Below are positions 31,885 to 40,181 of a DNA stretch of 64,000 nt, one piece after another. The stretch spans positions 62,001 to 126,000 of the forward strand of contig QAIB01000009.1 of the NCBI GenBank assembly GCA_030418545.1, written 5' to 3'. Under the pieces are notes generated by a model. It was not told the DNA's origin. It searched no databases and saw only the letters and a program-made list of their open reading frames with translations. Source of the DNA: Xenophilus aerolatus (GTDB lineage Bacteria > Pseudomonadota > Gammaproteobacteria > Burkholderiales > Burkholderiaceae_C). The first letter of the stretch is position 1, and each line of letters opens with the position of its first letter. The position numbers and the translations under genes are program-made.

Positions 31885-33719
31885 CAGAATGCGTCCTCCG
31901 GCAGTTGGGCGCACACCGGGTCGCGGCTCTCGACGACGTTGAGCCAGGCGCCGATCTTCGGCAGCTCGTAATGGAAGAAATAGGTCATGGCGCCGATTTT
32001 GCCGGCGGCCGTGGCGCTGCCCTTCTGCAAGGCGCACAGCGCCACGTCCAGCCACATCCAGGCGATGACCGTGTGGCCGAAGGCCTGCATGTAGGGGACG
32101 GCGTTGGCGAGTGCCTCGGCCGGGTTGCCGGTGGACCAGGCGGCGCGCGTGGCGGTGCCCACGCGTTCCAGCGCCGCACCCAGCGCCTTCGCATGCGGCG
32201 CGAGCTCGGGCACCGCCGCGGCGCGGCCGATGGTGGCGGCGACGCGGTCGCCCAGCAGCTTCAGGCCGCGGCCGCCTTCCATCAGCACCTTGCGGCCCAG
32301 CAGGTCGGCCGCCTGGATGCCGTGGGTGCCCTCGTGGATCATGTTGAGGCGGTTGTCGCGCCAGTACTGCTCCACCGGGAAGTCGCGCGTGTAGCCATAG
32401 CCGCCGTGGATCTGGATGGCGAGCGAATTCGCTTCGAGGCACCACTCGCTGGGGAAGCTCTTGGCGATGGGGGTGAGCACCTCCAGCAGCAGGCGCGCGT
32501 CGTCGGCGGCCTGCGGCTCGCCGGTCTTCTGTTCGTCCACCAGCTTGGCGCAGTACAGCTCCAGTGCCAGCGCGCCCTCGCAATACGCCTTCTGTGCCAG
32601 CAGCATGCGGCGCACGTCGGCGTGTTCGATGATGCGCACCTGCGGCTTGGCGGAGTCCTTCGCGACCGAACCGCCGGCCGCGTTGAGCGGCAAGCGCCCC
32701 TGCGGCCGGTTCTTCGCGTATTCCAGCGAGGCGTAGTAGCCTGCCAGGCCCAGCATGACGGCGGCGGTGCCCACGCCGATGCGGGCCTCGTTCATCATGT
32801 GGAACATGCAGTGCAGGCCCTTGCCGGGCTCGCCCACCAGGTAGCCCACGGCGCCCGCCTTGCCGCCGACCGGGTACTTGCCTTCGCCGAAGTTCAGCAG
32901 CGTGTTGGTGGTGCCGCGCCAGCCCAGCTTGTGGTTCAGGCCGGCCAGCGCCACGTCGTTGCGCTCGCCGGTCAGATGACCTTCGGTGTCGACCATGCGC
33001 TTGGGGACGATGAAGAGCGAGATGCCCTTGGTGCCCGGCACCAGCCTGCCTTCGGCATCGGGGATCTTGGCCAGCACGATGTGCACGATGTTCTCGGTCA
33101 GCTCGTGGTCGCCCGACGAGATCCACATCTTGTTGCCGGTGAGGCGGTAGCGCGGGCCGAGCGGGTCGCTCTCGAAATCGGGGCCGTCGGGCACGGCGCG
33201 CGTGGCCACGTCGGACAGCGAGGAACCGGCCTGCGGCTCCGACAGGCACATGGTGCCGGCCCAGCGACCGGAGAACTCGTTGAGCGCGAACACCTCCTTC
33301 TGCTTCTCGGTGCCGTGCACCATGAGCAGATTGGCGTTGCCGCTGGTGAGCATGTTGGAGCCGATGCTCACCGACGCGAGGCCGAAGAAGGCGTTGGCCG
33401 CGGCCTGCACCGTGTAGGGCAGCTGCATGCCGCCGATGTCGTAGTCCTGTGCGGCGGCCATCATGCCGCTCTCGACGAAGGCCGCGTGCGCGTCGTGCGT
33501 GGCCTGCGGCAGGATCACCTTCTCGCCGTCGAAATGCGGCTCCTGCGTGTCGACCAGGCGGTTGAAGGGCGCGTACTTCTCGCGCGCGATGCGCTCGCAG
33601 GTGTCGAGCACGGCGTCGAAGGTCTCGCGCGAATGGTCGGCGAAGCGTTCGCGGTCACTCAGTGTCTCGGCCGCGAGCCAGTCGTAGAGCAGGAAGTCGA
33701 GGGTGGGACGAAGCGACAT
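31884..33719 (-). CDS. Acyl-CoA dehydrogenase, long DmdC/AcdA-like form
   Basis: A 611-residue acyl-CoA dehydrogenase with an N-terminal extension and a C-terminal domain beyond the standard 380-residue fold. Start RPTLDFLLYDWL is typical of this group. FAD and substrate segments: CLSEPQAGSSLSDV, TGNKMWISSGDHE, and the active Glu in NMIHEGTHGIQAADLLGRKV. DmdC-type (3-methylmercaptopropionyl-CoA) and long-chain dehydrogenases share this form, so the true acyl group is open. It lies 47 bases behind the AraC gene on the same strand and overlaps the 73-residue membrane protein. Confidence 0.88.
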   Translation of the reverse strand: MSLRPTLDFLLYDWLAAETLSDRERFADHSRETFDAVLDTCERIAREKYAPFNRLVDTQEPHFDGEKVILPQATHDAHAAFVESGMMAAAQDYDIGGMQLPYTVQAAANAFFGLASVSIGSNMLTSGNANLLMVHGTEKQKEVFALNEFSGRWAGTMCLSEPQAGSSLSDVATRAVPDGPDFESDPLGPRYRLTGNKMWISSGDHELTENIVHIVLAKIPDAEGRLVPGTKGISLFIVPKRMVDTEGHLTGERNDVALAGLNHKLGWRGTTNTLLNFGEGKYPVGGKAGAVGYLVGEPGKGLHCMFHMMNEARIGVGTAAVMLGLAGYYASLEYAKNRPQGRLPLNAAGGSVAKDSAKPQVRIIEHADVRRMLLAQKAYCEGALALELYCAKLVDEQKTGEPQAADDARLLLEVLTPIAKSFPSEWCLEANSLAIQIHGGYGYTRDFPVEQYWRDNRLNMIHEGTHGIQAADLLGRKVLMEGGRGLKLLGDRVAATIGRAAAVPELAPHAKALGAALERVGTATRAAWSTGNPAEALANAVPYMQAFGHTVIAWMWLDVALCALQKGSATAAGKIGAMTYFFHYELPKIGAWLNVVESRDPVCAQLPEDAF

Positions 33720-33766
33720 GGCCAGGGCTTGCTGCGATGAGGGACAAGCCGGCCAATGTAATCCAA

Positions 33767-34786
33767 TCAATGGGCCCGCTCTGACTCCTTGACGACACGC
33801 GCGGTGTCGATCGGGCGCTCGCCGAAACGGCTCTGGTACTGGGCCGCGAAATGGCCCGCGTGGAAGAAGCCGTAGCGCTGGGCGATCTGCGTCACCGGGG
33901 CCGGTGCGCCCTGCCCCGCCGCCTCGCGCAGGGCCTGGCGCACAAGATCCAGCCGCAGCCCGCGCCAATGGGCCATGGGGCTCTCGCCGGTGGCCTGCAG
34001 GAAGGCCTGCTGCAGGCTGCGCGCGCTGACGCCCAGGTGGCTGCACAGATCGACCAGGGTGCCCGGCGTGCCGGCATGGGCCCGCATGAAATCCTGCGCG
34101 CGGCGCACCGTGCGCGGCATCAGCGCGCGCCGCGCCGAGGCCTCGAGCGTGGGGCGGTGGCTGTGCGGCAGCTGCATCAGGAAGGTCGACAGCAGGTAGC
34201 TCTCGGCCTGGCGCGCGAGCGGCGAGCCGGAGAAGCCGGGGTCGGCATCGAGCGTCTGGCGCAAGCAGTGGATGAAGGCGACGGCCGGCGCCACCTCGGG
34301 CTGCTGCAGGCGCACCGCGGGGTCGAAGACGGGCGGGCCATGCACCTCGTGCTGCGCCAGTTGCTCGAGCTGCGCCATCACGGCCGACTGGGAGAAGCGC
34401 ACGATCAGGTGCGGGCTGTCGGCGGCCCAGCGCATGCGCAGCGATTCGGTGGGCGACGGCAGCGAGGCCGTCTCGCGGTCGGCCAGCACCTCCCGGCCGC
34501 CGCACCAGACGGCGGCACCGCCGCGCAGCGGGATCTGCAGCAGGTAGAAGGTGCCGAGGTGGCCGGGGTCGATGTCGACCGCCGGGCCGTACTGCACGTA
34601 GTTGAGGCTGATGTCGGCGCCCAGCGGTGCACTGTGGTGGCGCGCGTCGAGCCGGTCGCGGGCCTGGCAGGTGTTGAGCACGTGCGGGCAGAAGATGCGC
34701 GCCACGCGCTCGCGCGCCTGGTCCACGTCCCGGGTGTGGAACAGGCTGAAGCGCGACAGGGGCAGCGACGGGGCCAGGGTCGGCAT
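33767..34786 (-). CDS. AraC/XylS-family regulator, likely controller of the adjacent catabolic operon
   Basis: A 339-residue activator: an N-terminal AraC_binding_2-like (cupin) domain of the type in XylS, AntR and related aromatic-acid regulators, and a C-terminal double helix-turn-helix (LVDLCSHLGVSARSLQQAFL and ITQIAQRYGFFHAGHFAAQY). It diverges from the SDR-monooxygenase operon with a 193-base gap that should hold both promoters. An indole-cluster role (iifR-like) is a hypothesis from position only. It is also 47 bases upstream of the acyl-CoA dehydrogenase on its own strand, so read-through is possible. Confidence 0.85.
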   Translation of the reverse strand: MPTLAPSLPLSRFSLFHTRDVDQARERVARIFCPHVLNTCQARDRLDARHHSAPLGADISLNYVQYGPAVDIDPGHLGTFYLLQIPLRGGAAVWCGGREVLADRETASLPSPTESLRMRWAADSPHLIVRFSQSAVMAQLEQLAQHEVHGPPVFDPAVRLQQPEVAPAVAFIHCLRQTLDADPGFSGSPLARQAESYLLSTFLMQLPHSHRPTLEASARRALMPRTVRRAQDFMRAHAGTPGTLVDLCSHLGVSARSLQQAFLQATGESPMAHWRGLRLDLVRQALREAAGQGAPAPVTQIAQRYGFFHAGHFAAQYQSRFGERPIDTARVVKESERAH

Positions 34787-34979
34787 GGTGGAACCAATCT
34801 AGCAAATGCCGGGCCCGTAAGCATCGGGGAAGGCCAGAGGAGGCGCGCCGGCGCCACCCCGCCGCGCAAGCAAGGCGCACAAAGCTGCGCATCCGGGATG
34901 GGGCCTGCGTTTGCGGGATGCCGCGCGGCCACCACGCTGACTATCTTTCGGACCATTCCCACCCCACAGGAGTGACAGC

Positions 34980-35777
34980 ATGTTCAAGGGCCTGGCCGGC
35001 AAGGCCGCCATCGTGACCGGCGGCGCGACGATCATCGGCGCCGCCGTGGTGCGCGCACTGCAGGAGGCAGGGGTACGCGTGACCCTGGCCGACATCGACG
35101 CCGAGGGCGGCGCGCAGGTCGCCGCTGCCTGCGGCGGCGAAGGAACGGTGTGGTTCCGCCGCACCGACATTACCGACGACGCCCAGGTGCGCGCCTGCGC
35201 CGACGAGACCGCCGAGCGCTTCGGTCGCCTGGACTTCCTCGTCAACCTCGCATGCAGCTACGTGGACAACGGCCTGGCCTCCACACGCGCCGAGTGGCTC
35301 ACCACGCTCGACGTCAACGTAGCCAGTGCCGCGATGCTGCTGCAGGCGGCGCTGCCGCACATGAAGCGCCAGGGCGGCGGCGCGGTCGTGAACTTCACCA
35401 GCATCTCGTCGGGCGTCGCGCAGACCGGGCGCTGGCTGTACCCGGTGAGCAAGGCGGCGCTGGTGCAGCTCACCCGCAACATGGCGATGGACCTGGCGCC
35501 GGACAACGTGCGCGTCAACAGCGTGTCGCCGGGCTGGACCTGGTCCAACATCATGAACCAGCTCACCAACGGCGATCGCGCCAGGACCGACCGCGTCGCC
35601 GCGCCCTTCCACCTGCTGCGGCGCGTGGGCAACCCGGAGGAAGTGGCGCAGGTGGTGCTCTTCCTGTGCTCCGAGCACGCGAGCTTCGTCACCGGCGCCG
35701 ACTACGCGGTCGACGGCGGCTACTCGGCCATGGGCCCCGAGTCCTTCGAGCCGGCCATCCCGAAGCTGATGGCCTGA
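34980..35777 (+). CDS. SDR with non-canonical cofactor motifs, iifB-like position
   Basis: A 265-residue SDR, first gene of the catabolic operon. It deviates from classical SDRs: the cofactor loop reads TGGATIIGAAV and the NNAG site reads VNLACSYVDNG, although the catalytic Ser (NFTSISSG) and Tyr-x3-Lys (YPVSKAA) are kept. In the iif indole cluster the SDR (IifB) turns the first oxygenation product away from indigo formation. By order and partners this would be that enzyme. CAGGAG lies seven bases before the ATG. Confidence 0.8.
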   Translation: MFKGLAGKAAIVTGGATIIGAAVVRALQEAGVRVTLADIDAEGGAQVAAACGGEGTVWFRRTDITDDAQVRACADETAERFGRLDFLVNLACSYVDNGLASTRAEWLTTLDVNVASAAMLLQAALPHMKRQGGGAVVNFTSISSGVAQTGRWLYPVSKAALVQLTRNMAMDLAPDNVRVNSVSPGWTWSNIMNQLTNGDRARTDRVAAPFHLLRRVGNPEEVAQVVLFLCSEHASFVTGADYAVDGGYSAMGPESFEPAIPKLMA

Positions 35778-35813
35778 GACGAAACCCCCTTCATCCCTCC
35801 AGAGGAGACTTCC

Positions 35814-37064
35814 ATGCGCAAGATTCTCATCGTCGGCGGCGGCCAATCCGGCCTGCAACTCGCCCTGGGCCTGCAGGCCAGGGGCTACGAGGTCGGTGTC
35901 GCGTCCAACCGCACGCCGGACGACATCCGGGACGGCAAGGTCATGTCCAGCCAGTGCATGTTCCACGACAGCCTGCAGCTCGAGCGCGACCGCGGCCTCG
36001 CCTTCTGGGAGCAGGACTGCCCGCCGGTGGAGGGGATCTCCTTCGCCGTGCCGCACCCCGAGCAGCCCGGCGTGAAGGCGCTGGCCTGGAGCCATCGGCT
36101 CGACCGCATCGCGCAGTCGGTGGACCAGCGCGTGAAGGTGCCGGGCTGGATGGCGGAGTTCGAGCGGCGCGGTGGCCGCATCCTCTTCAAGGACGCGGAG
36201 ATCGAGGACCTGGAGCAGTGGTCGCAGCAGCACGACCTCGTCATCGTCGCCGCCGGCAAGGGCGCGATCGCGAAGATGTTCGAGCGCGACGCGACCCGCA
36301 GCCCCTACGACCGGCCGCAGCGCGCGCTGGCCCTGACCTACGTGCACGGCATGCGCCCGCGCGAGGAGCACAGCGCCGTCAACTTCAACCTGATCCCGGG
36401 CGTGGGCGAGTATTTCGTCTTCCCGGCGCTCACCACCAGCGGGCCGTGCGAGATCATGGTGTTCGAAGGCATTCCCAGTGGCCCCATGGATGGCTGGGCC
36501 AACGTCCGCACGCCGGCCGAGCACCTGGCGCGATCGCTGGAGATCCTGCGCACCTTCCTGCCCTGGGAGGCCGAGCGCTGCACGCAGGTCGAGCTCACCG
36601 ACGCCAACGGCATCCTCAGCGGCGCCTTCCCGCCCACGGTGCGGCGCCCGGTCGGCCGGCTGCCCAGCGGGCGGGCGGTGATGGGCATGGCCGATGCGGT
36701 GATGCTCAACGACCCGATCACCGGCCAGGGATCGAACAACGCGGCCAAGTTCGCCGACGCGGTGGAGCGCGCCATCGTGGCGCACGGCGACGCGCCTTTC
36801 GACGCCGCCTTCATGCGGGCGACCTTCGAAGGCTTCTGGGAGCGCTACGGCACCCATGTGTGCGGCTGGACCAACGCCATGCTCGCGCCCCCGCCACCGC
36901 ACGTCATGCAACTGCTCGGCACGGCGGCCGCGGTGCCGGCCGTGGCGCGGCGCATCGTCAACGGCTTCAACGACCCGACCGACTTCAGCCGCTTCTTCAT
37001 GAGCCCGGAGCGCAGCGAGGCCTATCTGGCCGAGGTCATGCCGGCCCAGGTGGAGGCCGCATGA
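35814..37064 (+). CDS. StyA-like flavin-dependent monooxygenase, iifC-like
   Basis: A 416-residue two-component (group E) flavoprotein monooxygenase: the FAD-binding GGGQSG is at residues 8-13, and the length and overall layout fit styrene monooxygenase oxygenase StyA and indole oxygenases (SMO/IndA/IifC). The DPITGQGSNNAAKFADAVE segment near residue 305 is the second FAD motif. It needs reduced FAD from a partner reductase, which is the next gene (ATGA overlap). Epoxidation of styrene or of the indole 2,3-bond are the two main options; the SDR and hydrolase neighbours favour indole. GAGGAG precedes the start. Confidence 0.85.
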   Translation: MRKILIVGGGQSGLQLALGLQARGYEVGVASNRTPDDIRDGKVMSSQCMFHDSLQLERDRGLAFWEQDCPPVEGISFAVPHPEQPGVKALAWSHRLDRIAQSVDQRVKVPGWMAEFERRGGRILFKDAEIEDLEQWSQQHDLVIVAAGKGAIAKMFERDATRSPYDRPQRALALTYVHGMRPREEHSAVNFNLIPGVGEYFVFPALTTSGPCEIMVFEGIPSGPMDGWANVRTPAEHLARSLEILRTFLPWEAERCTQVELTDANGILSGAFPPTVRRPVGRLPSGRAVMGMADAVMLNDPITGQGSNNAAKFADAVERAIVAHGDAPFDAAFMRATFEGFWERYGTHVCGWTNAMLAPPPPHVMQLLGTAAAVPAVARRIVNGFNDPTDFSRFFMSPERSEAYLAEVMPAQVEAA

Positions 37065-37627
37065 TGGCCGTGGAGGCGGTCGCTCCCGCCCTGCCCCCGC
37101 TGCAGGCCTTGCGCCGCGCGGCCTGCCTGCCGCCGGCGGACTTCCGGCTGGCGATGCGCCGCCTGGCGGGCGCCGTGTGCATCGTCGGCACCACCGACGG
37201 GCAGCGGCCCACCGGGCTCACGGCCACCGCGGTCACGGCGCTGTCGGCGGAGCCGGCGCGGCTGCTCGCCTGCATCAACCTCAAGGGCAGCACCTTCCGC
37301 AGCATCGCCGACAGCCGCCGCATGAGCGTGAACCTGCTGGCCCTGCACCACGCGGACCTGGCGACGCGTTTCGGCGGTGCCGGCCCGGGCGCCGGCGAGC
37401 TCTTCGAGCCCGGCCGTTGGGATACCCTCACCACCGGCGCCCCCATCCTGCGCGACGCGCTGGTCAGCTTCGACTGCGTCGTGGACGAGATGATGGTCGC
37501 CCACAGCCATGCGGTGATGATCGGCGAGATCAAGTCGGTGCAGATGCACCCCGGGCGGCATGCGCCGCTGCTCTACGCCGACGGCCGCTACACCACCCTG
37601 CATCCCCAAGGAGAAACGACCCCATGA
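37061..37627 (+). CDS. NAD(P)H:flavin reductase, StyB/IifD-like
   Basis: A 188-residue flavin reductase of the HpaC/StyB type: the start LAGAVCIVGTTDGQRPTGLTATAVTAL is typical, with RNLLALHHADLA-like and YADGRYTTL ends. It supplies reduced FAD to the preceding oxygenase. ATG at 37061 overlaps the oxygenase stop (ATGA) and has GGAGG upstream; a second ATG follows at once. Both sit in the same operon as the SDR and hydrolase-fusion genes. Confidence 0.88.
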   Translation: MMAVEAVAPALPPLQALRRAACLPPADFRLAMRRLAGAVCIVGTTDGQRPTGLTATAVTALSAEPARLLACINLKGSTFRSIADSRRMSVNLLALHHADLATRFGGAGPGAGELFEPGRWDTLTTGAPILRDALVSFDCVVDEMMVAHSHAVMIGEIKSVQMHPGRHAPLLYADGRYTTLHPQGETTP

Positions 37628-38874
37628 GCTCCACCCCATCGCAACGCCCACGGCGCGTGCGCATCCAGGCCGCCGACGGCAGCGGCGCGTTCGACGGCTA
37701 CCTCGCGCTGCCTGCCTCGGGCAAGGGACCCGGCATCGTGATCGCGCAGGAAATCTTCGGCGTGAACAAAACGATGCGCGAGCTGGCCGACTACTACGCC
37801 GAGGAAGGCTACGTCGCCCTGGTGCCCGACCTGTTCTGGCGCCAGGAGCCGGGCATCGACATCGACGAGTCGCAGTTCGACCGTGCACTGGCGCTCTACC
37901 AGGGCTTCGACGAGGCCAAGGGCGTCGAGGACATCCAGGCCGCGCTGGACGCCCTGCGTGCACTCCCGGAGTTCGCCGGGCGTGCGGGCGTGCTGGGCTT
38001 CTGCCTCGGCGGCAAGCTGGCCTACCTGGCCGCCTGCCGCACCGATTGCGAGGTTGCCGTGTCGTACTACGGCGTCGGCATCGAGCAGGCGCTGGGCGAG
38101 GCCGACCGGCTGGGCGGCAAGCCGCTGGTGCTGCACATCGCCGAGCAGGACGGCTTCTGCCCGCCCGAGGCGCGCAACGCCATCCTCCAGGCGCTGCAGG
38201 GGCGCCCCGGCGTCGAGCTGTACGTCTACCCCGGCGCGGACCATGCCTTCGCACGCACCGGCAGCAGCCACTACCACAAGCCCTCGGCGCTGATGGCCCA
38301 CCAGCGCAGCATCGCCGCCTTCCGCGGCGCGCTGGGGCCGCACTACGACTTCTCGGCGCTGTGGGACAAGCACTGCGAGTACGAGTTCGCGACGCGCGAC
38401 GTCGACGCGACCATGGCCACCATGGTGAGCGAGCCCTACGTCAACCACATCCCGACCATGACCGGCGGCGTGGGCCACGCGATGCTGGCGCGCTTCTATC
38501 GCCACCACTTCGTCAATGCGAACCCGCCCGACACCACGCTGATTCCCATCTCGCGCACGGTGGGCACGAGCCAGATCGTGGACGAGATGCTGTTCTGCTT
38601 CACCCACACCTGCGAGATCGACTGGATGCTGCCCGGCATCGCACCGACGGGAAAGCGCGTGGAGATACCCCTGGTCGCGATCGTGAAGTTCCGCGGCGAC
38701 AAGCTCTACCACGAGCACATCTACTGGGACCAGGCCAGCGTGCTGGTGCAGATCGGCAAGCTGGACCCGAAGGGGCTGCCCGTGGCGGGCGCGGAAACGG
38801 CGCGCAAGCTGCTGGACGAGCACCTGCCGTCGAACACGCTGATGGCGAACTGGGCGAGTTCCGAAGGCCGCTGA
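37624..38874 (+). CDS. Dienelactone-hydrolase/SnoaL fusion protein, iifA-like
   Basis: A 416-residue protein made of a dienelactone-hydrolase-type alpha/beta-hydrolase (about residues 1-240) and a C-terminal SnoaL/NTF2-like region (about 245-400). The first domain has the Cys nucleophile in GFCLGG near residue 126, Asp in IAEQDGF near 174 and His in GADHAF near 207. AAGGAG lies before the ATG, which overlaps the reductase stop (ATGA). In the iif cluster, IifA forms anthranilate and was described as comparable with cofactor-free oxygenases, whose known members have the alpha/beta-hydrolase fold. A lactonase or hydrolase role for another aromatic product is the alternative. Confidence 0.75.
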   Translation: MSSTPSQRPRRVRIQAADGSGAFDGYLALPASGKGPGIVIAQEIFGVNKTMRELADYYAEEGYVALVPDLFWRQEPGIDIDESQFDRALALYQGFDEAKGVEDIQAALDALRALPEFAGRAGVLGFCLGGKLAYLAACRTDCEVAVSYYGVGIEQALGEADRLGGKPLVLHIAEQDGFCPPEARNAILQALQGRPGVELYVYPGADHAFARTGSSHYHKPSALMAHQRSIAAFRGALGPHYDFSALWDKHCEYEFATRDVDATMATMVSEPYVNHIPTMTGGVGHAMLARFYRHHFVNANPPDTTLIPISRTVGTSQIVDEMLFCFTHTCEIDWMLPGIAPTGKRVEIPLVAIVKFRGDKLYHEHIYWDQASVLVQIGKLDPKGLPVAGAETARKLLDEHLPSNTLMANWASSEGR

Positions 38875-38922
38875 GACCTTCGTTCGCAACACGCCCCGTT
38901 GCGCCGGGCGCGTGCAAAGAAA

Positions 38923-38945
38923 AAGGCCCTGCATCGCAGGGCCTT
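38923..38945. terminator. Bidirectional hairpin terminator
   Basis: AAGGCCCTGC-N3-GCAGGGCCTT: a ten-base perfect stem with a three-base loop, preceded by an A-run on the plus strand and followed by TCTCGTT. It lies between the convergent iifA-like and thiolase genes and can stop transcription in both directions. Confidence 0.85.
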
Positions 38946-38972
38946 CTCGTTCGTGCAGCAGGTGCTGTGCGA

Positions 38973-40148
38973 TCAGAGCACTTCGAACACGCCCGCCGCG
39001 CCCATGCCGCCGCCGATGCACATCGTGACGACGACCTTCTTGGCGCCGCGGCGCTTGCCTTCGATCAGGGCGTGGCCCGTGAGGCGCTGGCCGCTCACGC
39101 CGTAGGGATGGCCCACGGCGATGGCGCCGCCGTTGACGTTCAGGCGGTCGTCGGGCAGGCCCAGCTTGTCGCGGCAGTAGAGCACCTGCACGGCGAAGGC
39201 CTCGTTCAGCTCCCACAGGTCGATGTCGCCCACCGTGAGGCCCAGCTTCTTGAGCACCTTGGGGATCGCGAAGACGGGGCCGATGCCCATCTCGTCGGGC
39301 TCGCAGCCGGCCACCGAGAAGCCCAGGAAGCGGCCCAGGGGCTTGAGGCCCTTGCGCTCGGCGTACTGTTCGCTCACGACCACGCAGGCGCCGCCGCCGT
39401 CGGAGAACTGGCTGGCGTTGCCGGCCGAGATCAGGCCGCCGGGGATGGCCGGGCGGATGCCGCTGATGCCTTCCTTGGTGGTGCCGGGACGGATGCCCTC
39501 GTCGTTCTCGACGGTGACTTCCTTGGTGATCAGGCCCAGCTGGCCGTCGGCCACGCCGGCCAGCACGGTGATGGGGGCGATCTCGTCCTTGAACTTGCCG
39601 GCTTCCAGCGCGGCGGTGGCGCGCTGCTGGCTGCGCGCGCCGTACTCGTCCATCGCGTCGCGGCCGATGTTGTAGCGCTTGGCGACCTGCTCGGCCGTCT
39701 GCAGCATGTTCCAGTAGATCTCGGGCTTGTGCTTGACCAGCCAGGGGTCGGTCATCATGTGCTTGTTCATCTCGTTCTGCACGCACGAGATGCTCTCCAC
39801 GCCGCCGGCCACGTACACGTCGCCCTCGCCCGCGATGATGCGCTGCGAGGCGGTGGCGATGGTCTGCAGGCCCGAGGAGCAGAAGCGGTTGATGGTCATG
39901 CCCGAGGTGGTGATGGGCAGGCCGGCGCGCAGCGCGATCTGGCGCGCGATGTTGGCGCCGGTGGCGCCTTCGGGGTTGGCGCAGCCCATGATGACGTCGT
40001 CGACCTCGGCACCGTCGATGCCGGCACGCTGCACGGCGTGCTGCACCGCGTGGCCGCCCAGGGTGGCGCCGTGCGTCATGTTGAAGGCACCCTTCCAGCT
40101 CTTGGCGAGCGGGGTACGGGCGGTGGAAACGATCACGGCGCTGGTCAT
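38973..40148 (-). CDS. Acetyl-CoA acyltransferase (thiolase)
   Basis: A 391-residue thiolase of the FadA/AtoB family. Active Cys in RFCSSGLQT near residue 90, His in [17 protein letters not shown] and second Cys in CIGGGMG near the end are all present. It makes or splits beta-ketoacyl-CoA, the last step of beta-oxidation. It lies last in a minus-strand run that begins with the FadB/FadJ-like gene, with the M20 peptidase between them and short gaps of 33 and 19 bases, so all three may share a transcript. Confidence 0.92.
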   Translation of the reverse strand: MTSAVIVSTARTPLAKSWKGAFNMTHGATLGGHAVQHAVQRAGIDGAEVDDVIMGCANPEGATGANIARQIALRAGLPITTSGMTINRFCSSGLQTIATASQRIIAGEGDVYVAGGVESISCVQNEMNKHMMTDPWLVKHKPEIYWNMLQTAEQVAKRYNIGRDAMDEYGARSQQRATAALEAGKFKDEIAPITVLAGVADGQLGLITKEVTVENDEGIRPGTTKEGISGIRPAIPGGLISAGNASQFSDGGGACVVVSEQYAERKGLKPLGRFLGFSVAGCEPDEMGIGPVFAIPKVLKKLGLTVGDIDLWELNEAFAVQVLYCRDKLGLPDDRLNVNGGAIAVGHPYGVSGQRLTGHALIEGKRRGAKKVVVTMCIGGGMGAAGVFEVL

Positions 40149-40181
40149 GGTGTCTTCCTTTGAAATGAAGCGAAAAGCGGG

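Noticed and set aside
35150-37060. Open frame running through the monooxygenase gene in the flavin-reductase frame, suggesting a fusion
   Set aside because: The part before 37061 is Arg/Pro-rich noise; the reductase starts by an ATGA overlap with GGAGG upstream.
35814-38874. Naming the operon as styrene degradation (sty)
   Set aside because: Styrene clusters have StyC isomerase and StyD dehydrogenase; here an SDR and DLH/SnoaL fusion are present instead.
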